Source: Gammaproteobacteria bacterium
Lineage (GTDB): Bacteria > Pseudomonadota > Gammaproteobacteria > AKS1
Assembly (NCBI GenBank): GCA_027006175.1
Contig: JALTKS010000110.1
Span: 35,517 to 99,516 of the forward strand
Reading direction: 5' to 3'
DNA: 64,000 nt
Below the pieces are notes generated by a model. That model saw only the letters and a program-made list of their open reading frames with translations. It was not told the origin of the DNA and ran no database searches. Within the stretch, counting starts at the first letter, position 1. The number at the start of each line of letters is the position of its first letter. Below, one piece after another: positions 1 through 8,053 of this stretch. The position numbers were made by a program, and so were the translations under genes.

Positions 1-1
1 C

Positions 2-565
2 TTTACTACCGCCGATCTAACCGATACCGATGGCGTTTGTTATGACTCAAACAATGATGGTAATTGTGAAACCTACTCTATTTCCAATATTACTGGAACC
101 CAACTTCGCTTTGGACGACTTAATATTGCTAATGCCTTTGGATCAGAACTTGTTAACCTGCAACTTCCTGTAACCGCAGAATACTACGACAGTATCGTTA
201 ATGATTTTATTGCCTCAGCAGGTGATACCTGTACCGCTTTAACCGTCACCCCAATTGGACCGCCTAACTGGGGACACTTCAACCTGAGCAATTATCAAGG
301 CAACTTAAATGCCGGAGAAACAACACCGACTCTTTCAGCCTTTAATAATGGAACAGCCACACTCAGCATGTCTGCACCCGGTGTTGGTAACCAGGGCAGT
401 GTTCTTGTTACACCACTACTAACAAGCGGAATTGTTCTTGAACAACCATGGCTACAATTTGATTGGGACAATGACGGTAACCATGATAATGATCCCTCTG
501 CCACTGCTACCTTTGGTATCTATAAAGGCAATGATTCGACAATTTACTTACGGGAACTGTATTAA
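2..565 (+). CDS. MshQ-like protein, C-terminal part (DUF6701), 5' end outside window
   Basis: An open frame runs from the left edge to a TAA at 563-565 without a start, so only the last 187 residues are seen. The fragment contains LRFGRLNIANAFGSEL, then QLPVTAEYY, then a Cys in AGDTCTAL, and ends with ATFGIYKGNDSTIYLRELY. This order (GRL..NA.GSEL, LP..A.YY, D.CT, and a terminal ATFGIY.G.D..IY.RE.Y) matches the C-terminal domain of MSHA biogenesis protein MshQ (DUF6701) as I know the family. MshQ is a large exported protein of mannose-sensitive haemagglutinin (type IV pilus) clusters; its exact role is poorly defined. If correct, MSHA genes should lie to the left of the window. No clear terminator follows. 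The rest of 566-820 is AT-rich and shows no gene. Confidence 0.75.
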   Translation, partial: FTTADLTDTDGVCYDSNNDGNCETYSISNITGTQLRFGRLNIANAFGSELVNLQLPVTAEYYDSIVNDFIASAGDTCTALTVTPIGPPNWGHFNLSNYQGNLNAGETTPTLSAFNNGTATLSMSAPGVGNQGSVLVTPLLTSGIVLEQPWLQFDWDNDGNHDNDPSATATFGIYKGNDSTIYLRELY

Positions 566-820
566 AATGTGCAAGGAAGTATAGTTGGATCGTTTTGGAC
601 AAATCATGCTAAAAAATCACTATCGTTTGCCCGCTTATGGCTTAATCCTAAACAGCGATTGATAGTATGATTTGAGCGGACGCTGAGAATACGCCTTGTT
701 TGTCCCTGTTTAAGGATGAATAACACCAAATAAAATTTTATAATAATTCAGGAATGTTATTAAACCTAAATGATAATTTTTAAGTCATCATTTGCGCCAA
801 CTACTTATAGTTAGGGCAAA

Positions 821-1090
821 TTAAAACTGATCATAATGCCCGCCAATAGCAAAAATATAAATGTAATCTTTATCATACTTATAAATAATGCGATCTTTCT
901 GGCTTATGCGGCGAGACCACAAACCAGAGAGGTTATGTTTTAATGGCTCAGGTTTTCCAGTTCCAGTACGTGGATCATCACGAAGCATTTCTTTCAATAA
1001 ACGACAAAGCACCTTGTGTAGCTTTTTGTCTTTTACCCTAAGTTCCTCATATGCAGACCAGGTATTACCTTCAAATACCAGTGATCTCAT
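821..1090 (-). CDS. yoeB: YoeB-family mRNA interferase toxin
   Basis: An 89-residue basic protein with the YoeB/Txe layout. It has an N-terminal W in NTWSAYEEL, a central RTGTGKPEPLKHNLSGLWSR segment, RRISQKDRIIYKY, and the C-terminal GHYD motif (GGHYDQF). In this family the toxin is a RelE-fold ribosome-dependent endoribonuclease that cleaves mRNA in the A site. The catalytic candidates (the central Glu/Arg and the C-terminal His-Tyr) are all present, so it looks active. The start overlaps the end of the antitoxin gene by 20 bases, indicating translational coupling so that antitoxin is made first. It is slightly longer than the usual 84-85 residues. Confidence 0.9.
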   Translation of the reverse strand: MRSLVFEGNTWSAYEELRVKDKKLHKVLCRLLKEMLRDDPRTGTGKPEPLKHNLSGLWSRRISQKDRIIYKYDKDYIYIFAIGGHYDQF

Positions 1091-1343
1091 CTAGCTCCCC
1101 TGCTGCAGGTTTATACCCTTTGCCCTTTGCATTCGTGGTAGTCGATGCCGCAATCTGCTTCATTAAGTCATTGTTTTGTAAAACATATAATGTTTCCTGT
1201 TCTCGCTCCCAATCATCCGCACTTAAAACCACGAAATCATCGCCACTTCTGCGTGTAACTTTAAGTGGCAAGTGATCTGTAACCACCTGTTCCACAAAGG
1301 TTTTTAAGTTATCTCTAAATTTATTTACACTAATAGTGTCCAT
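1071..1343 (-). CDS. yefM: YefM/Phd-family antitoxin
   Basis: A 90-residue protein beginning MDTISVNKFRDNL, the typical Phd/YefM N-terminal DNA-binding fold, followed by LKVTRRSGDDFVVLSADDW, a family hallmark. The C-terminal half, usually unstructured until it wraps the toxin, is rich in Thr, Lys and Gly. It lies directly upstream of the yoeB toxin gene and overlaps it. The protein is expected to neutralise YoeB and, with YoeB, to repress its own promoter. A promoter and a GTAC-type operator are visible just upstream at 1362-1407. Confidence 0.9.
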   Translation of the reverse strand: MDTISVNKFRDNLKTFVEQVVTDHLPLKVTRRSGDDFVVLSADDWEREQETLYVLQNNDLMKQIAASTTTNAKGKGYKPAAGELDEITGI

Positions 1344-1361
1344 TTCTTTTACCTATAAAGC

Positions 1362-1407
1362 GTACCGTAACTCCGTACATAATAGTAATTAAGCCCTAAC
1401 AAGTCAA
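1362..1407 (-). promoter_or_regulatory. yefM-yoeB promoter with operator-like repeat
   Basis: Read on the minus strand, TTGACT (1402-1407) and TATTAT (1379-1384) are separated by exactly 17 bases, a good sigma-70 promoter. Directly downstream, over the probable start site, lies GTACGGAGTTACGGTAC (1362-1378), with a GTAC core at each end. Known YefM operators are built around TGTACA-like palindromes, so this is a plausible autorepression site. That function is inferred. Confidence 0.6.
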
Positions 1408-1503
1408 TTAACATTGACCGGGTTTATTTCTGCATCCATTATCAGGTAGTCGCTCTAAAGTATGGTCAGTACGTGTAAATGGTAATTGGCGTAGTTTCAC
1501 ACA

Positions 1504-2904
1504 TTAATTTAACTCCATTCCTAAATCCTTAATCTTCCGCGTCAAGGTATTACGCCCCCACCCTAATAACTTCGCTGCATCCTGCCGTCGACCACCTGTT
1601 CGCCGTAACGCACTACGAATCATAATACGTTCAAAGTCCGGCACAGCCGAATCTAATAAATCTTGATCACCGCTTACCAAACGATTATCAGCCCAACGCT
1701 CTAAGGCTTTTTGCCAATTGTCTGTTGTTGAATCTGAAGTAAATGATTCTCTTAATTCAGGAGGCAGATCATCCATATGCACTTCCTGACCTGGTGCCAT
1801 AACCGTTAACCAGCGACACAAATTCTCTAACTGACGAACATTACCTTGCCATTCTATGCTGGTTAAGTATTGTTCTGTTTCAGGCAATAAACGTTTTACT
1901 TCTGAATTTAATTCTTTTGCCGCTGCCGCTAAAAAGAAATTCATTAACAATGGAATATCTTCTCTTCGCTCACGTAATGGCGGAACATGAATACGAATAA
2001 CATTTAAACGGTGAAATAAATCCTCACGGAAACGACCTTCATCCACTAGCTTTTCTAAATTCTGATGCGTTGCCGCAATAATACGAACATCCACCTTCAC
2101 TGCCGTTCGACCACCAACACGATAAAATTCACCTTCTGCCAAGACGCGTAATAGGCGCGTTTGTAGCTCGGCAGGCATATCACCAATTTCATCTAAAAAT
2201 AATGTGCCGCCATCTGCCTGCTCAAACCGACCACGATGCAAACTTTGTGCGCCGGTGAAAGCACCTTTTTCATGCCCAAATAATTCTGACTCTAATAAAT
2301 CTTTTGGTATCGCTGCGGTATTAATAGCAATAAAACTTTTATCAGCCCGTGGACTATGTCGATGCAAAGCATGTGCAACCAATTCTTTGCCGGTACCAGA
2401 TTCGCCATTAATTAGCACGGTTATGTTTGAACGAGCAAGACGACCAATTGCGCGAAATACTTCCTGCATTGCAGGCGCTTCACCGATTATTTCTGTTTTA
2501 GTTTCCGCTTCATCGGGTACGAATGTTTGTTTTTCTCGACGGAGCTCTACTGCGCGGCTAACCATTTCAACGGCTTCATCAACATCAAAAGGCTTGGGTA
2601 AGTATTCAAATGCGCCACCTTGATATGCGGAAACAGCGCTGTCTAAATCGGAATGCGCTGTCATAATAATGACCGGCAAATCTGGATAATGATTATTTAA
2701 TTTATCCAGTAACTCCAAGCCATTCAGACCCGGCATACGGATGTCTGTGACGATGGCATCGGGTTGTTGTTTTTCCAGATCCGCCATAATGCGATTAGCA
2801 TTTTCATAACTGATGACGTCCATATCCGCCTTCTCAAGTGCCTTTTCAAGCACCCAACGTATTGACCGATCGTCATCAATAATCCAGATCTTATCCTTAT
2901 TCAT
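1504..2904 (-). CDS. ntrC: Nitrogen regulation response regulator NtrC (NR-I)
   Basis: A 466-residue sigma-54 activator. The receiver domain (about 1-120) has the acidic pocket IIDDD and the phosphoacceptor Asp54 in IVTDIRMPG. The AAA+ domain (about 140-370) carries Walker A GESGTGKE and the sigma-54 contact loop GAFTGA. A Fis-type helix-turn-helix ends the protein (RRQDAAKLLGWGRNTLTRKI). Phosphorylated NtrC activates nitrogen-assimilation promoters such as glnA. The frame could start further upstream at 2976, but MNKDKIWIIDDD matches the family start and its ATG overlaps the ntrB stop by 8 bases (ATGAATAA), the usual ntrBC coupling. Everything needed for activity looks intact. Confidence 0.95.
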   Translation of the reverse strand: MNKDKIWIIDDDRSIRWVLEKALEKADMDVISYENANRIMADLEKQQPDAIVTDIRMPGLNGLELLDKLNNHYPDLPVIIMTAHSDLDSAVSAYQGGAFEYLPKPFDVDEAVEMVSRAVELRREKQTFVPDEAETKTEIIGEAPAMQEVFRAIGRLARSNITVLINGESGTGKELVAHALHRHSPRADKSFIAINTAAIPKDLLESELFGHEKGAFTGAQSLHRGRFEQADGGTLFLDEIGDMPAELQTRLLRVLAEGEFYRVGGRTAVKVDVRIIAATHQNLEKLVDEGRFREDLFHRLNVIRIHVPPLRERREDIPLLMNFFLAAAAKELNSEVKRLLPETEQYLTSIEWQGNVRQLENLCRWLTVMAPGQEVHMDDLPPELRESFTSDSTTDNWQKALERWADNRLVSGDQDLLDSAVPDFERIMIRSALRRTGGRRQDAAKLLGWGRNTLTRKIKDLGMELN

Positions 2905-3982
2905 CTTGTTTCTTCTCCGTCTCAATCGGCAGTAAAATAGTAAAACACGTCTTTCCTGACTGTGTTGAACACTCAATCAAACCGCCATGTCGATTAACCA
3001 ATGATTGTGCAATAGATAAACCAACACCCGTGCCTTCCGCACGACTCGTTACCATTGGATAAAATATTCGTTGCTGCATTTCTTCCGGAATACCAACACC
3101 ATCATCGGTAATGTCTAAACGCATTACATGTCGATACCTCGTATTGCCAATTGTTAATTGTCTTTCTATGCGTGTTTTTAATTCAACTGTCCCTTGACCC
3201 TGTGTTGCCTGAATGGCGTTACGAACAATATTCAGGATGGATTGAATGAGTTGATCTTTATCCGCCATGAATTCAGGAATACTGACATCATAGTTTCTAA
3301 TAATGCGTACCCCATCCGGGACTTCTGCAAGCACTAAACTTCTAACCCGCTCTATCACTTCATGTATGTTTAGCTTTTGTACATTAGGTAAACTATTTGG
3401 TCCTAGCATTCCATCAACAAGGCTTTGTAAACGATCCGCCTCACCAATAATTATCTGGGTATATTCTTTTAAGCTCTCATCAGGTAATTCTGCTTCCAGT
3501 AATTGTGCTGCACCACGTAAACCACCCAGAGGATTTTTTACTTCGTGCGCAAACCCTCTTACTAAAGCACGTGTTGCCACATTCTGTGCCAACAAACGCT
3601 CTTCTCGTGAAATTCGTAAATGTCGATCAACCTGTTTCATTTCTATTAATAAACGTGAATCAAGCTCTCCGTCATCGATATTGACCGTGCAATCCACGGT
3701 AATTTTCTTGTCTTCTGTTAAAATGAGAGCGAGTTCATGTTGAGTAAAGCCCTGGGCATCTTTTAAAACCTACCGAATTTTCTCAATGAATGCCGGTTCG
3801 GCAGGTAACAATTCTTTAATCGATTGCCCCTGGTTCTGTCTTAAACTCGCAGCAAACAATACCTCTGCCGCCGGATTCATATATTCAATCATCAAAAATT
3901 GGTTAAGAACCAGCACAGAAGTCGATAAATTGTCTGTAATATTGGACAACGGAACTTCCTTTTTTAACAACAGACTTGCCAT
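2897..3982 (-). pseudogene. ntrB: Nitrogen sensor kinase NtrB (NR-II) interrupted by an in-frame amber codon
   Basis: The reading frame encodes a full NtrB. An N-terminal PAS domain (MASLLLKK..., NPAAEVLF) is followed by a dimerisation/H-box domain (RGFAHEVKNPLGGLRGAAQ, phosphoacceptor His) and a GHKL ATPase (NIVRNAIQAT, DDGVGIPEE, GTGVGLSIAQ). A single TAG at 3770-3772 interrupts it. The frame is unchanged on both sides: ...AFIEKIR, stop, VLKDAQGFTQHE... In homologues as I recall them this position is usually a Gln (RIRQAL..GQGF), so one C-to-T change (CAG to TAG) explains it. The kinase half might still be made from an internal start such as ATG at 3697, but I see no good ribosome site there. 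The start chosen is ATG 3982; GTG 4012 in the same frame is an alternative. Real mutation, sequencing error or suppression cannot be told apart here. Confidence 0.8.
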
Positions 3983-4136
3983 GATAGATCTACAGTGCAA
4001 AAGTCGAACCACTTTTAACGCGGTAACTTATAAATTAATTCTCATTACAATGTGATTTAACTCATTGAATAATAATAACTATAATGAATCATCTTTGAAT
4101 GTTTAATTTATCTGGCAAAAAAGACACAACAGGTTA

Positions 4137-4153
4137 TGCACCATTATAGTGCA
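4137..4153. promoter_or_regulatory. NtrC-binding site upstream of ntrBC
   Basis: TGCACCATTATAGTGCA is a near-perfect match to the NtrC consensus TGCACC-N5-GGTGCA, with only one base off in the right arm. It lies about 155 bases upstream of the ntrB start, in the gap between ntrB and the DUF4124 gene. This suggests that ntrBC is autoregulated. I found no good -24/-12 element between this site and ntrB, so it may act as a repressor site or enhancer for an unrecognised promoter. Confidence 0.7.
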
Positions 4154-4189
4154 TGCGCGCCCTATTGTAGAGAGATTATTATTTTTTAA

Positions 4190-4837
4190 TTAGAGTCGTC
4201 CACCAGGAACGTTGGCGGAACCACCGGGAATGGTACCAACCCCACCAGGAATCGTATTGCTGCTTCCTGGAATACCTCGCGTTGGATCAGGTTGACCTGG
4301 TGTAGGAGTATTTAATCGCACTCTTCCTTTCATATGAAAGGTTACTATATTAGAGCTCTTCACTACTTTATCTTCTGCATCAACAACAAACACCTGTAAG
4401 GTATGTGTTCCAGGGTTCACGCTGTCTAATCTGATCTGATTAGTGACGCCTCGGCTTTTAAGTTTCTTTCCATCCAGCGCTATCGCAAATTTATGCCCCT
4501 TAAGGCTTAGTAAAGGGCCATCAATCCTAAATGTTACGTTAACCCTACCTGTATTTGAGCTGAGTAATTTATCATTTTTAGGCTTAATTATTTCAAACAC
4601 TTTATAAGAAGCCGCCGGATCCTGTTGTTCTACATTTGCTGCAGCAGGAATAGGCACAATCGTGGGTGTATAAGTAGAATAGGGCGCAAGTTTTAATTCC
4701 TCACCTTTACCAACGTCACAGGCCTTATCGGTATATATCACTTCCCCCTGTCCATCCTTGCACTTATACAGCTTTGCAGAGGCAACACTCGGCAACACTA
4801 AACCTAGTACTGCTAACGTTAATAATAGCTTCTGCAT
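4190..4837 (-). CDS. Exported DUF4124-domain protein
   Basis: A 215-residue protein of unknown function. A signal peptide (MQKLLLTLAVLGLVLPSVASA) precedes a DUF4124 domain (KLYKCKDGQGEVIYTDKAC) with a Cys pair. A middle domain of about 100 residues looks like an immunoglobulin-type beta sandwich (NVTFRIDGPLLSLKGHKFAIALDG, GTHTLQVFVVDAEDKVVKSS). The tail has repeated PGG units (TIPGGVGTIPGGSANVPGG). The start at 4837 has a good ribosome site (GGAGA 8 bases upstream). DUF4124 genes are commonly found between ntrB and glnA in gammaproteobacteria, which hints at an unexplained link with nitrogen control. It is separated from glnA by a strong terminator, so it must have its own promoter or depend on read-through. 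Confidence 0.8.
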   Translation of the reverse strand: MQKLLLTLAVLGLVLPSVASAKLYKCKDGQGEVIYTDKACDVGKGEELKLAPYSTYTPTIVPIPAAANVEQQDPAASYKVFEIIKPKNDKLLSSNTGRVNVTFRIDGPLLSLKGHKFAIALDGKKLKSRGVTNQIRLDSVNPGTHTLQVFVVDAEDKVVKSSNIVTFHMKGRVRLNTPTPGQPDPTRGIPGSSNTIPGGVGTIPGGSANVPGGRL

Positions 4838-4945
4838 GGTATATCTCCATTTCCTTGTCATTTCAGCATAGCAAGGTTTTGATTTTACTCAACATCTATT
4901 ATGACAACTGCATCACAATTTCAGTTCAGTTTTATAACAGGCAAT

Positions 4946-4986
4946 AAAAAACGCCTCCCCCAATCTAACTCGGGGAAGGCGTTTTT
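4946..4986 (-). terminator. Rho-independent terminator of glnA
   Basis: On the minus strand, just after the glnA stop, an A-tract, ACGCCT-CCCC, a 10-base loop, GGGG-AGGCGT and a T-tract form a long GC-rich hairpin with runs of A and T on both flanks. It can stop transcription in either direction but serves glnA. Confidence 0.9.
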
Positions 4987-5005
4987 GAGTAACTTACCGT
5001 CTAAC

Positions 5006-6415
5006 TTACAGGCTGTAGTACATATCAAACTCAACCGGGTGAGTTGTCATACGCATACGTGTTACTTCTTCCATCTTCAATGCAATATAACCATCGATGA
5101 CATCATCCGTAAATACACCGCCAGCGGTCAGGAAGTCACGATCTTTATCAAGCGCATCAAGTGCCTGATCAAGTGAGTAACATACTTGTGGGATCTTGGC
5201 TTCTTCTTCTGGTGGTAAATCGTATAAATCTTTATCCATTGCATCACCAGGGTGAATCTTGTTCTGGATACCGTCAAGACCCGCCATCATCATTGCTGCG
5301 AAGCAAAGGTAAGGGTTGGCTGTTGAGTCACCGAAACGTAATTCAATACGACGTGCTTTAGGGTTAGAAACGAAAGGAATACGAATTGACGCAGAACGGT
5401 TACGTGCTGAGTAAGCCAACATAACTGGTGCCTCAAAACCAGGAACCAAACGTTTGTAAGAGTTAGTTGACGCATTTGAAAGTGCGTTCAATGCTTTCGC
5501 GTGTTTAATGATACCGCCGATGTAGTAAAGCGCGTTATCAGAAAGACCACCGTACTTGTTACCAGAAAAGATATTCTTGCCACCTTTACCGATAGACATG
5601 TGAACATGCATACCACTACCGTTATCACCCACCACTGGCTTAGGCATGAATGTCGCTGTTTTACCGTAGGCATGTGCCACGTTTTGTACACAGTATTTCA
5701 GGATTTGAACTTCATCCGCTTTAGCGACTAATGAGTTAAATCCAACACCAATTTCACACTGACCAGCTGTTGCCACTTCGTGGTGATGCACTTCGATATC
5801 CAGACCCATGTCTTCCATTGCAAGACACATCGCAGAACGCATATCTTGTAGTGAATCAACGGGTGGTACCGGGAAGTAACCGCCTTTAACACCCGGACGA
5901 TGACCCATGTTGCCGTCAGCGTATACTTTTTCTGAGTTCCATTCACCTTCTTCTGAATCAATCTTGCAGAAAGAACCGGACATGTCTGCGCCCCAACGAA
6001 CATCGTCAAAAACGAAGAATTCATTTTCAGGGCCAAAGTAAGCAACATCACCAATTTTGGTTTTCTTTAAGTAAGCTTCTGCACGCTTGGCAATAGAACG
6101 TGGATCACGTTCGTAACCTTGCATGGTGTCTGGCTCGATGATGTCACAACGAATAATCATGGTTGGTTCATCCATGAAAGGATCCATCATCGCCGTTGCA
6201 GGATCAGGCATTAAAATCATGTCTGATTCGTTAATGCTCTTCCAACCCGAGATTGAAGAACCATCGAACATTTTGCCTTCTTTGAAGAAGTCCGCATCGA
6301 CAACTTTTGCAGGAATCGTTACGTGCTGTTCCTTACCGATGGTGTCGGTGAAACGCATATCAACGAACTGAACGTCGTTGTCTTTCATTAACTTTTTAAC
6401 TTTTGCTACGGACAT
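5006..6415 (-). CDS. glnA: Glutamine synthetase type I
   Basis: A 469-residue enzyme that makes glutamine from glutamate, ammonia and ATP in the cytoplasm, as a dodecamer. Visible motifs include the N-terminal [10 protein letters not shown], the DGSSI segment, the metal-binding PENEFF and GQCEIGVGF, the ATP-binding [16 protein letters not shown] and the glutamate-binding [16 protein letters not shown]. Tyr398 in [10 protein letters not shown] is the adenylylation site, so this is the beta-type GSI controlled by GlnE. The gene has its own sigma-54-type promoter (6515-6530), an upstream NtrC site and a terminator, so it is a single-gene unit next to ntrBC. Confidence 0.98.
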   Translation of the reverse strand: MSVAKVKKLMKDNDVQFVDMRFTDTIGKEQHVTIPAKVVDADFFKEGKMFDGSSISGWKSINESDMILMPDPATAMMDPFMDEPTMIIRCDIIEPDTMQGYERDPRSIAKRAEAYLKKTKIGDVAYFGPENEFFVFDDVRWGADMSGSFCKIDSEEGEWNSEKVYADGNMGHRPGVKGGYFPVPPVDSLQDMRSAMCLAMEDMGLDIEVHHHEVATAGQCEIGVGFNSLVAKADEVQILKYCVQNVAHAYGKTATFMPKPVVGDNGSGMHVHMSIGKGGKNIFSGNKYGGLSDNALYYIGGIIKHAKALNALSNASTNSYKRLVPGFEAPVMLAYSARNRSASIRIPFVSNPKARRIELRFGDSTANPYLCFAAMMMAGLDGIQNKIHPGDAMDKDLYDLPPEEEAKIPQVCYSLDQALDALDKDRDFLTAGGVFTDDVIDGYIALKMEEVTRMRMTTHPVEFDMYYSL

Positions 6416-6514
6416 GGTGATGTCTCCTCCGCTAATATCCTAAAAATGACTATGTTATATAGTTGTATTTAAATTGGCCGTTTACACGACAGATTAAAAT
6501 TTGTCCTCAAATAG

Positions 6515-6530
6515 TGCATTAATTATGCCA
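6515..6530 (-). promoter_or_regulatory. Sigma-54 promoter of glnA
   Basis: On the minus strand TGGCATAATTAATGCA has the invariant GG and GC with exactly ten bases between them, as in the -24/-12 consensus TGGCAC-N5-TTGCA. It lies 100 bases upstream of the glnA ATG, giving a leader of about 90 bases. The NtrC site at 6622-6640 sits about 100 bases further upstream, a usual enhancer distance. Confidence 0.75.
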
Positions 6531-6621
6531 CTAGATAAGTTGCTGTATATATTAATTTTATTATACCAATATCAATTTTTGCCTTAATATTTGCACCATA
6601 ATAAAGCACAAACAACCCCAA

Positions 6622-6640
6622 GCGCACCAATATAGTGCGC
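6622..6640. promoter_or_regulatory. NtrC-binding site upstream of glnA
   Basis: GCGCACCAATATAGTGCGC is a palindrome with the same core as the site at 4137 (GCACC-N5-AGTGC). It overlaps the last codon of the cation transporter gene. A weaker, half-matching copy (TGCACC at 6592-6597) lies between it and the promoter and may be a second, low-affinity site. Confidence 0.65.
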
Positions 6641-7785
6641 TAGTCGGCGTAAAACCCAACCTTAATGTCTTTTACTTCATCAATCTGCTCTACAGACTGT
6701 TTAAAACGTCTAACCAATGCTTCATCCGCCATGGCTAAGGGCAGCTTAACATCAACATGAATATAGCCATCCAGATAATGCAGTGTTACTGACTGAATTT
6801 GTTTCGCCGCATCAATATGCTGCCATGCCTCATTAAGGCGAACCATTATCTGCTCTCTTGGCGGTAGTTGGCAACTAATTGCGGCAAATTCATCATCTTC
6901 CGGATCAATATGCACCGTTACATCCGACACATCTTCAATATTCTTCATAAGTTGGTAACGAACGGCTTCACTGATCTGATGCCCCTCTGACACACTTAAA
7001 TAAGAATCGACTTGAATATGTACGTCAACCAGGGCATCCGAACCCATTTTTCGCGTTCGTAACATATGCATCGAACGTACACCTTCTACCCTGGTGATAA
7101 TTTTTCTTATTCGCTCAACTTCGTCACTGTCTAAACCGGTATCAATTAATTCACGAACACTGTGCCAACCTAAATCCCAACCAATCTTGATAATCATTAA
7201 TGCGACACCAATCGCGGCCATCGCATCCAGATAATCAAGACCCGCCATCGAACCCAGCACACCAACAAAAACAATTACCGATGAAATGGCATCTGTACGA
7301 CTATGCCAGGCATTGGCTCGTAACAAACCCGATCTGAATTTTCGTGCCGCTGCCATGGTGTAGTGATAAATGGCTTCTTTTGAAACAATAGAAATCCCGG
7401 CAATCACTAATACAATAAGTCCCGGGTGCAATAATAATTCCGGTTCAAATAAACGGCGTATCGCATCCCACGCTATGCCAATACCCACCAGTATTAAGGC
7501 TGCACCAAGTGCAACGGTCATTAATGTTTCAATACGACCATGACCATAAGGGTGATCTTCATCTGCACCGCGACTTGAGTGCTTAAATGCAAATAACACC
7601 ATGAAGTCAGTAACAAGATCCGACAGGGAATGAATACCATCAGCAATCAATGCCTGAGATTGACCCACATAACCAACGATAACTTTCGCAATCGCTAAAG
7701 ATAAATCTAATGCCGAACCAATTAAGGTGACTTTTCGTATCTCACGATAACGCGCATCTTTATTATTTGCCGTATCATCAGACAC
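6640..7785 (-). CDS. Cation diffusion facilitator family transporter (FieF-like)
   Basis: A 381-residue inner-membrane antiporter that exports divalent metal ions (Zn, Fe, Mn or Co; the metal cannot be told from sequence). Six transmembrane segments occupy about residues 20-215. The metal sites are visible as HSLSD in TM2 and DAISS in TM5, with HPYGHGRIET in the cytoplasmic loop. The C-terminal cytoplasmic part is longer than in FieF and seems to hold two ferredoxin-like metal-sensing units (HVDVKLPLAMADEALV as the second). The GTG start shares one base with the tusA stop (TAGTG), so the two are translationally coupled. The end of the gene overlaps the NtrC site of glnA. Confidence 0.88.
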   Translation of the reverse strand: MSDDTANNKDARYREIRKVTLIGSALDLSLAIAKVIVGYVGQSQALIADGIHSLSDLVTDFMVLFAFKHSSRGADEDHPYGHGRIETLMTVALGAALILVGIGIAWDAIRRLFEPELLLHPGLIVLVIAGISIVSKEAIYHYTMAAARKFRSGLLRANAWHSRTDAISSVIVFVGVLGSMAGLDYLDAMAAIGVALMIIKIGWDLGWHSVRELIDTGLDSDEVERIRKIITRVEGVRSMHMLRTRKMGSDALVDVHIQVDSYLSVSEGHQISEAVRYQLMKNIEDVSDVTVHIDPEDDEFAAISCQLPPREQIMVRLNEAWQHIDAAKQIQSVTLHYLDGYIHVDVKLPLAMADEALVRRFKQSVEQIDEVKDIKVGFYAD

Positions 7786-8015
7786 TATGCGTTACCCACC
7801 TTAACAGTAATAACCACTTCACCTTTATGTTCACTGCTGCTAATGACTTCATGGCTGTTTATCCGACACCACGCGGGAATATCATTAAGCGCTCCAGGAT
7901 CGGTGCAGGTTACTTCCAAAATATCACCCGGCTTTAATTCGGCGACTTTATCCTGGGTGCGAATCACCGGCATAGGACACATTAAGCGTTTAGCATCGAG
8001 TGTATAATGTGGCAT
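7785..8015 (-). CDS. tusA: TusA-family sulfur carrier protein
   Basis: A 76-residue protein with the defining CPxP motif (LMCPMPVIRTQDKV); the Cys carries persulfide sulfur. A second Cys pair appears in EVTCTDPGALNDIPAWC. TusA-type proteins pass sulfur from cysteine desulfurase or rhodanese to acceptors in tRNA thiolation, molybdenum cofactor synthesis or sulfur oxidation. Here it is followed by a coupled cation transporter and preceded, 38 bases upstream, by a PP-loop thiolation enzyme, making sulfur transfer to that enzyme a reasonable inference. No dsr, sox or tusBCD genes are in the window. Confidence 0.88.
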   Translation of the reverse strand: MPHYTLDAKRLMCPMPVIRTQDKVAELKPGDILEVTCTDPGALNDIPAWCRINSHEVISSSEHKGEVVITVKVGNA

Positions 8016-8053
8016 AGAATAAACCTGTTTAATCCTTTATTTATAGATTCAAA

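Noticed and set aside
566-820. Gap after the MshQ-like gene as a possible RNA gene or terminator
   Set aside because: No strong hairpin with a T-run, no tRNA-like cloverleaf and no promoter pair were seen.
3770-3772. Amber codon in ntrB read as pyrrolysine or programmed read-through
   Set aside because: No pyl genes are in the window and gammaproteobacterial NtrB has no such residue; a single C-to-T mutation is simpler.
5290-6054. Several open frames overlapping glnA on the minus strand in other frames
   Set aside because: They lie wholly within glnA and have improbable compositions; glnA itself is complete.
6592-6608. Possible second NtrC site before glnA (TGCACC half-site)
   Set aside because: Only the left half matches; the right half (AAAGCA) departs from the consensus, so it is mentioned only as a weak site.
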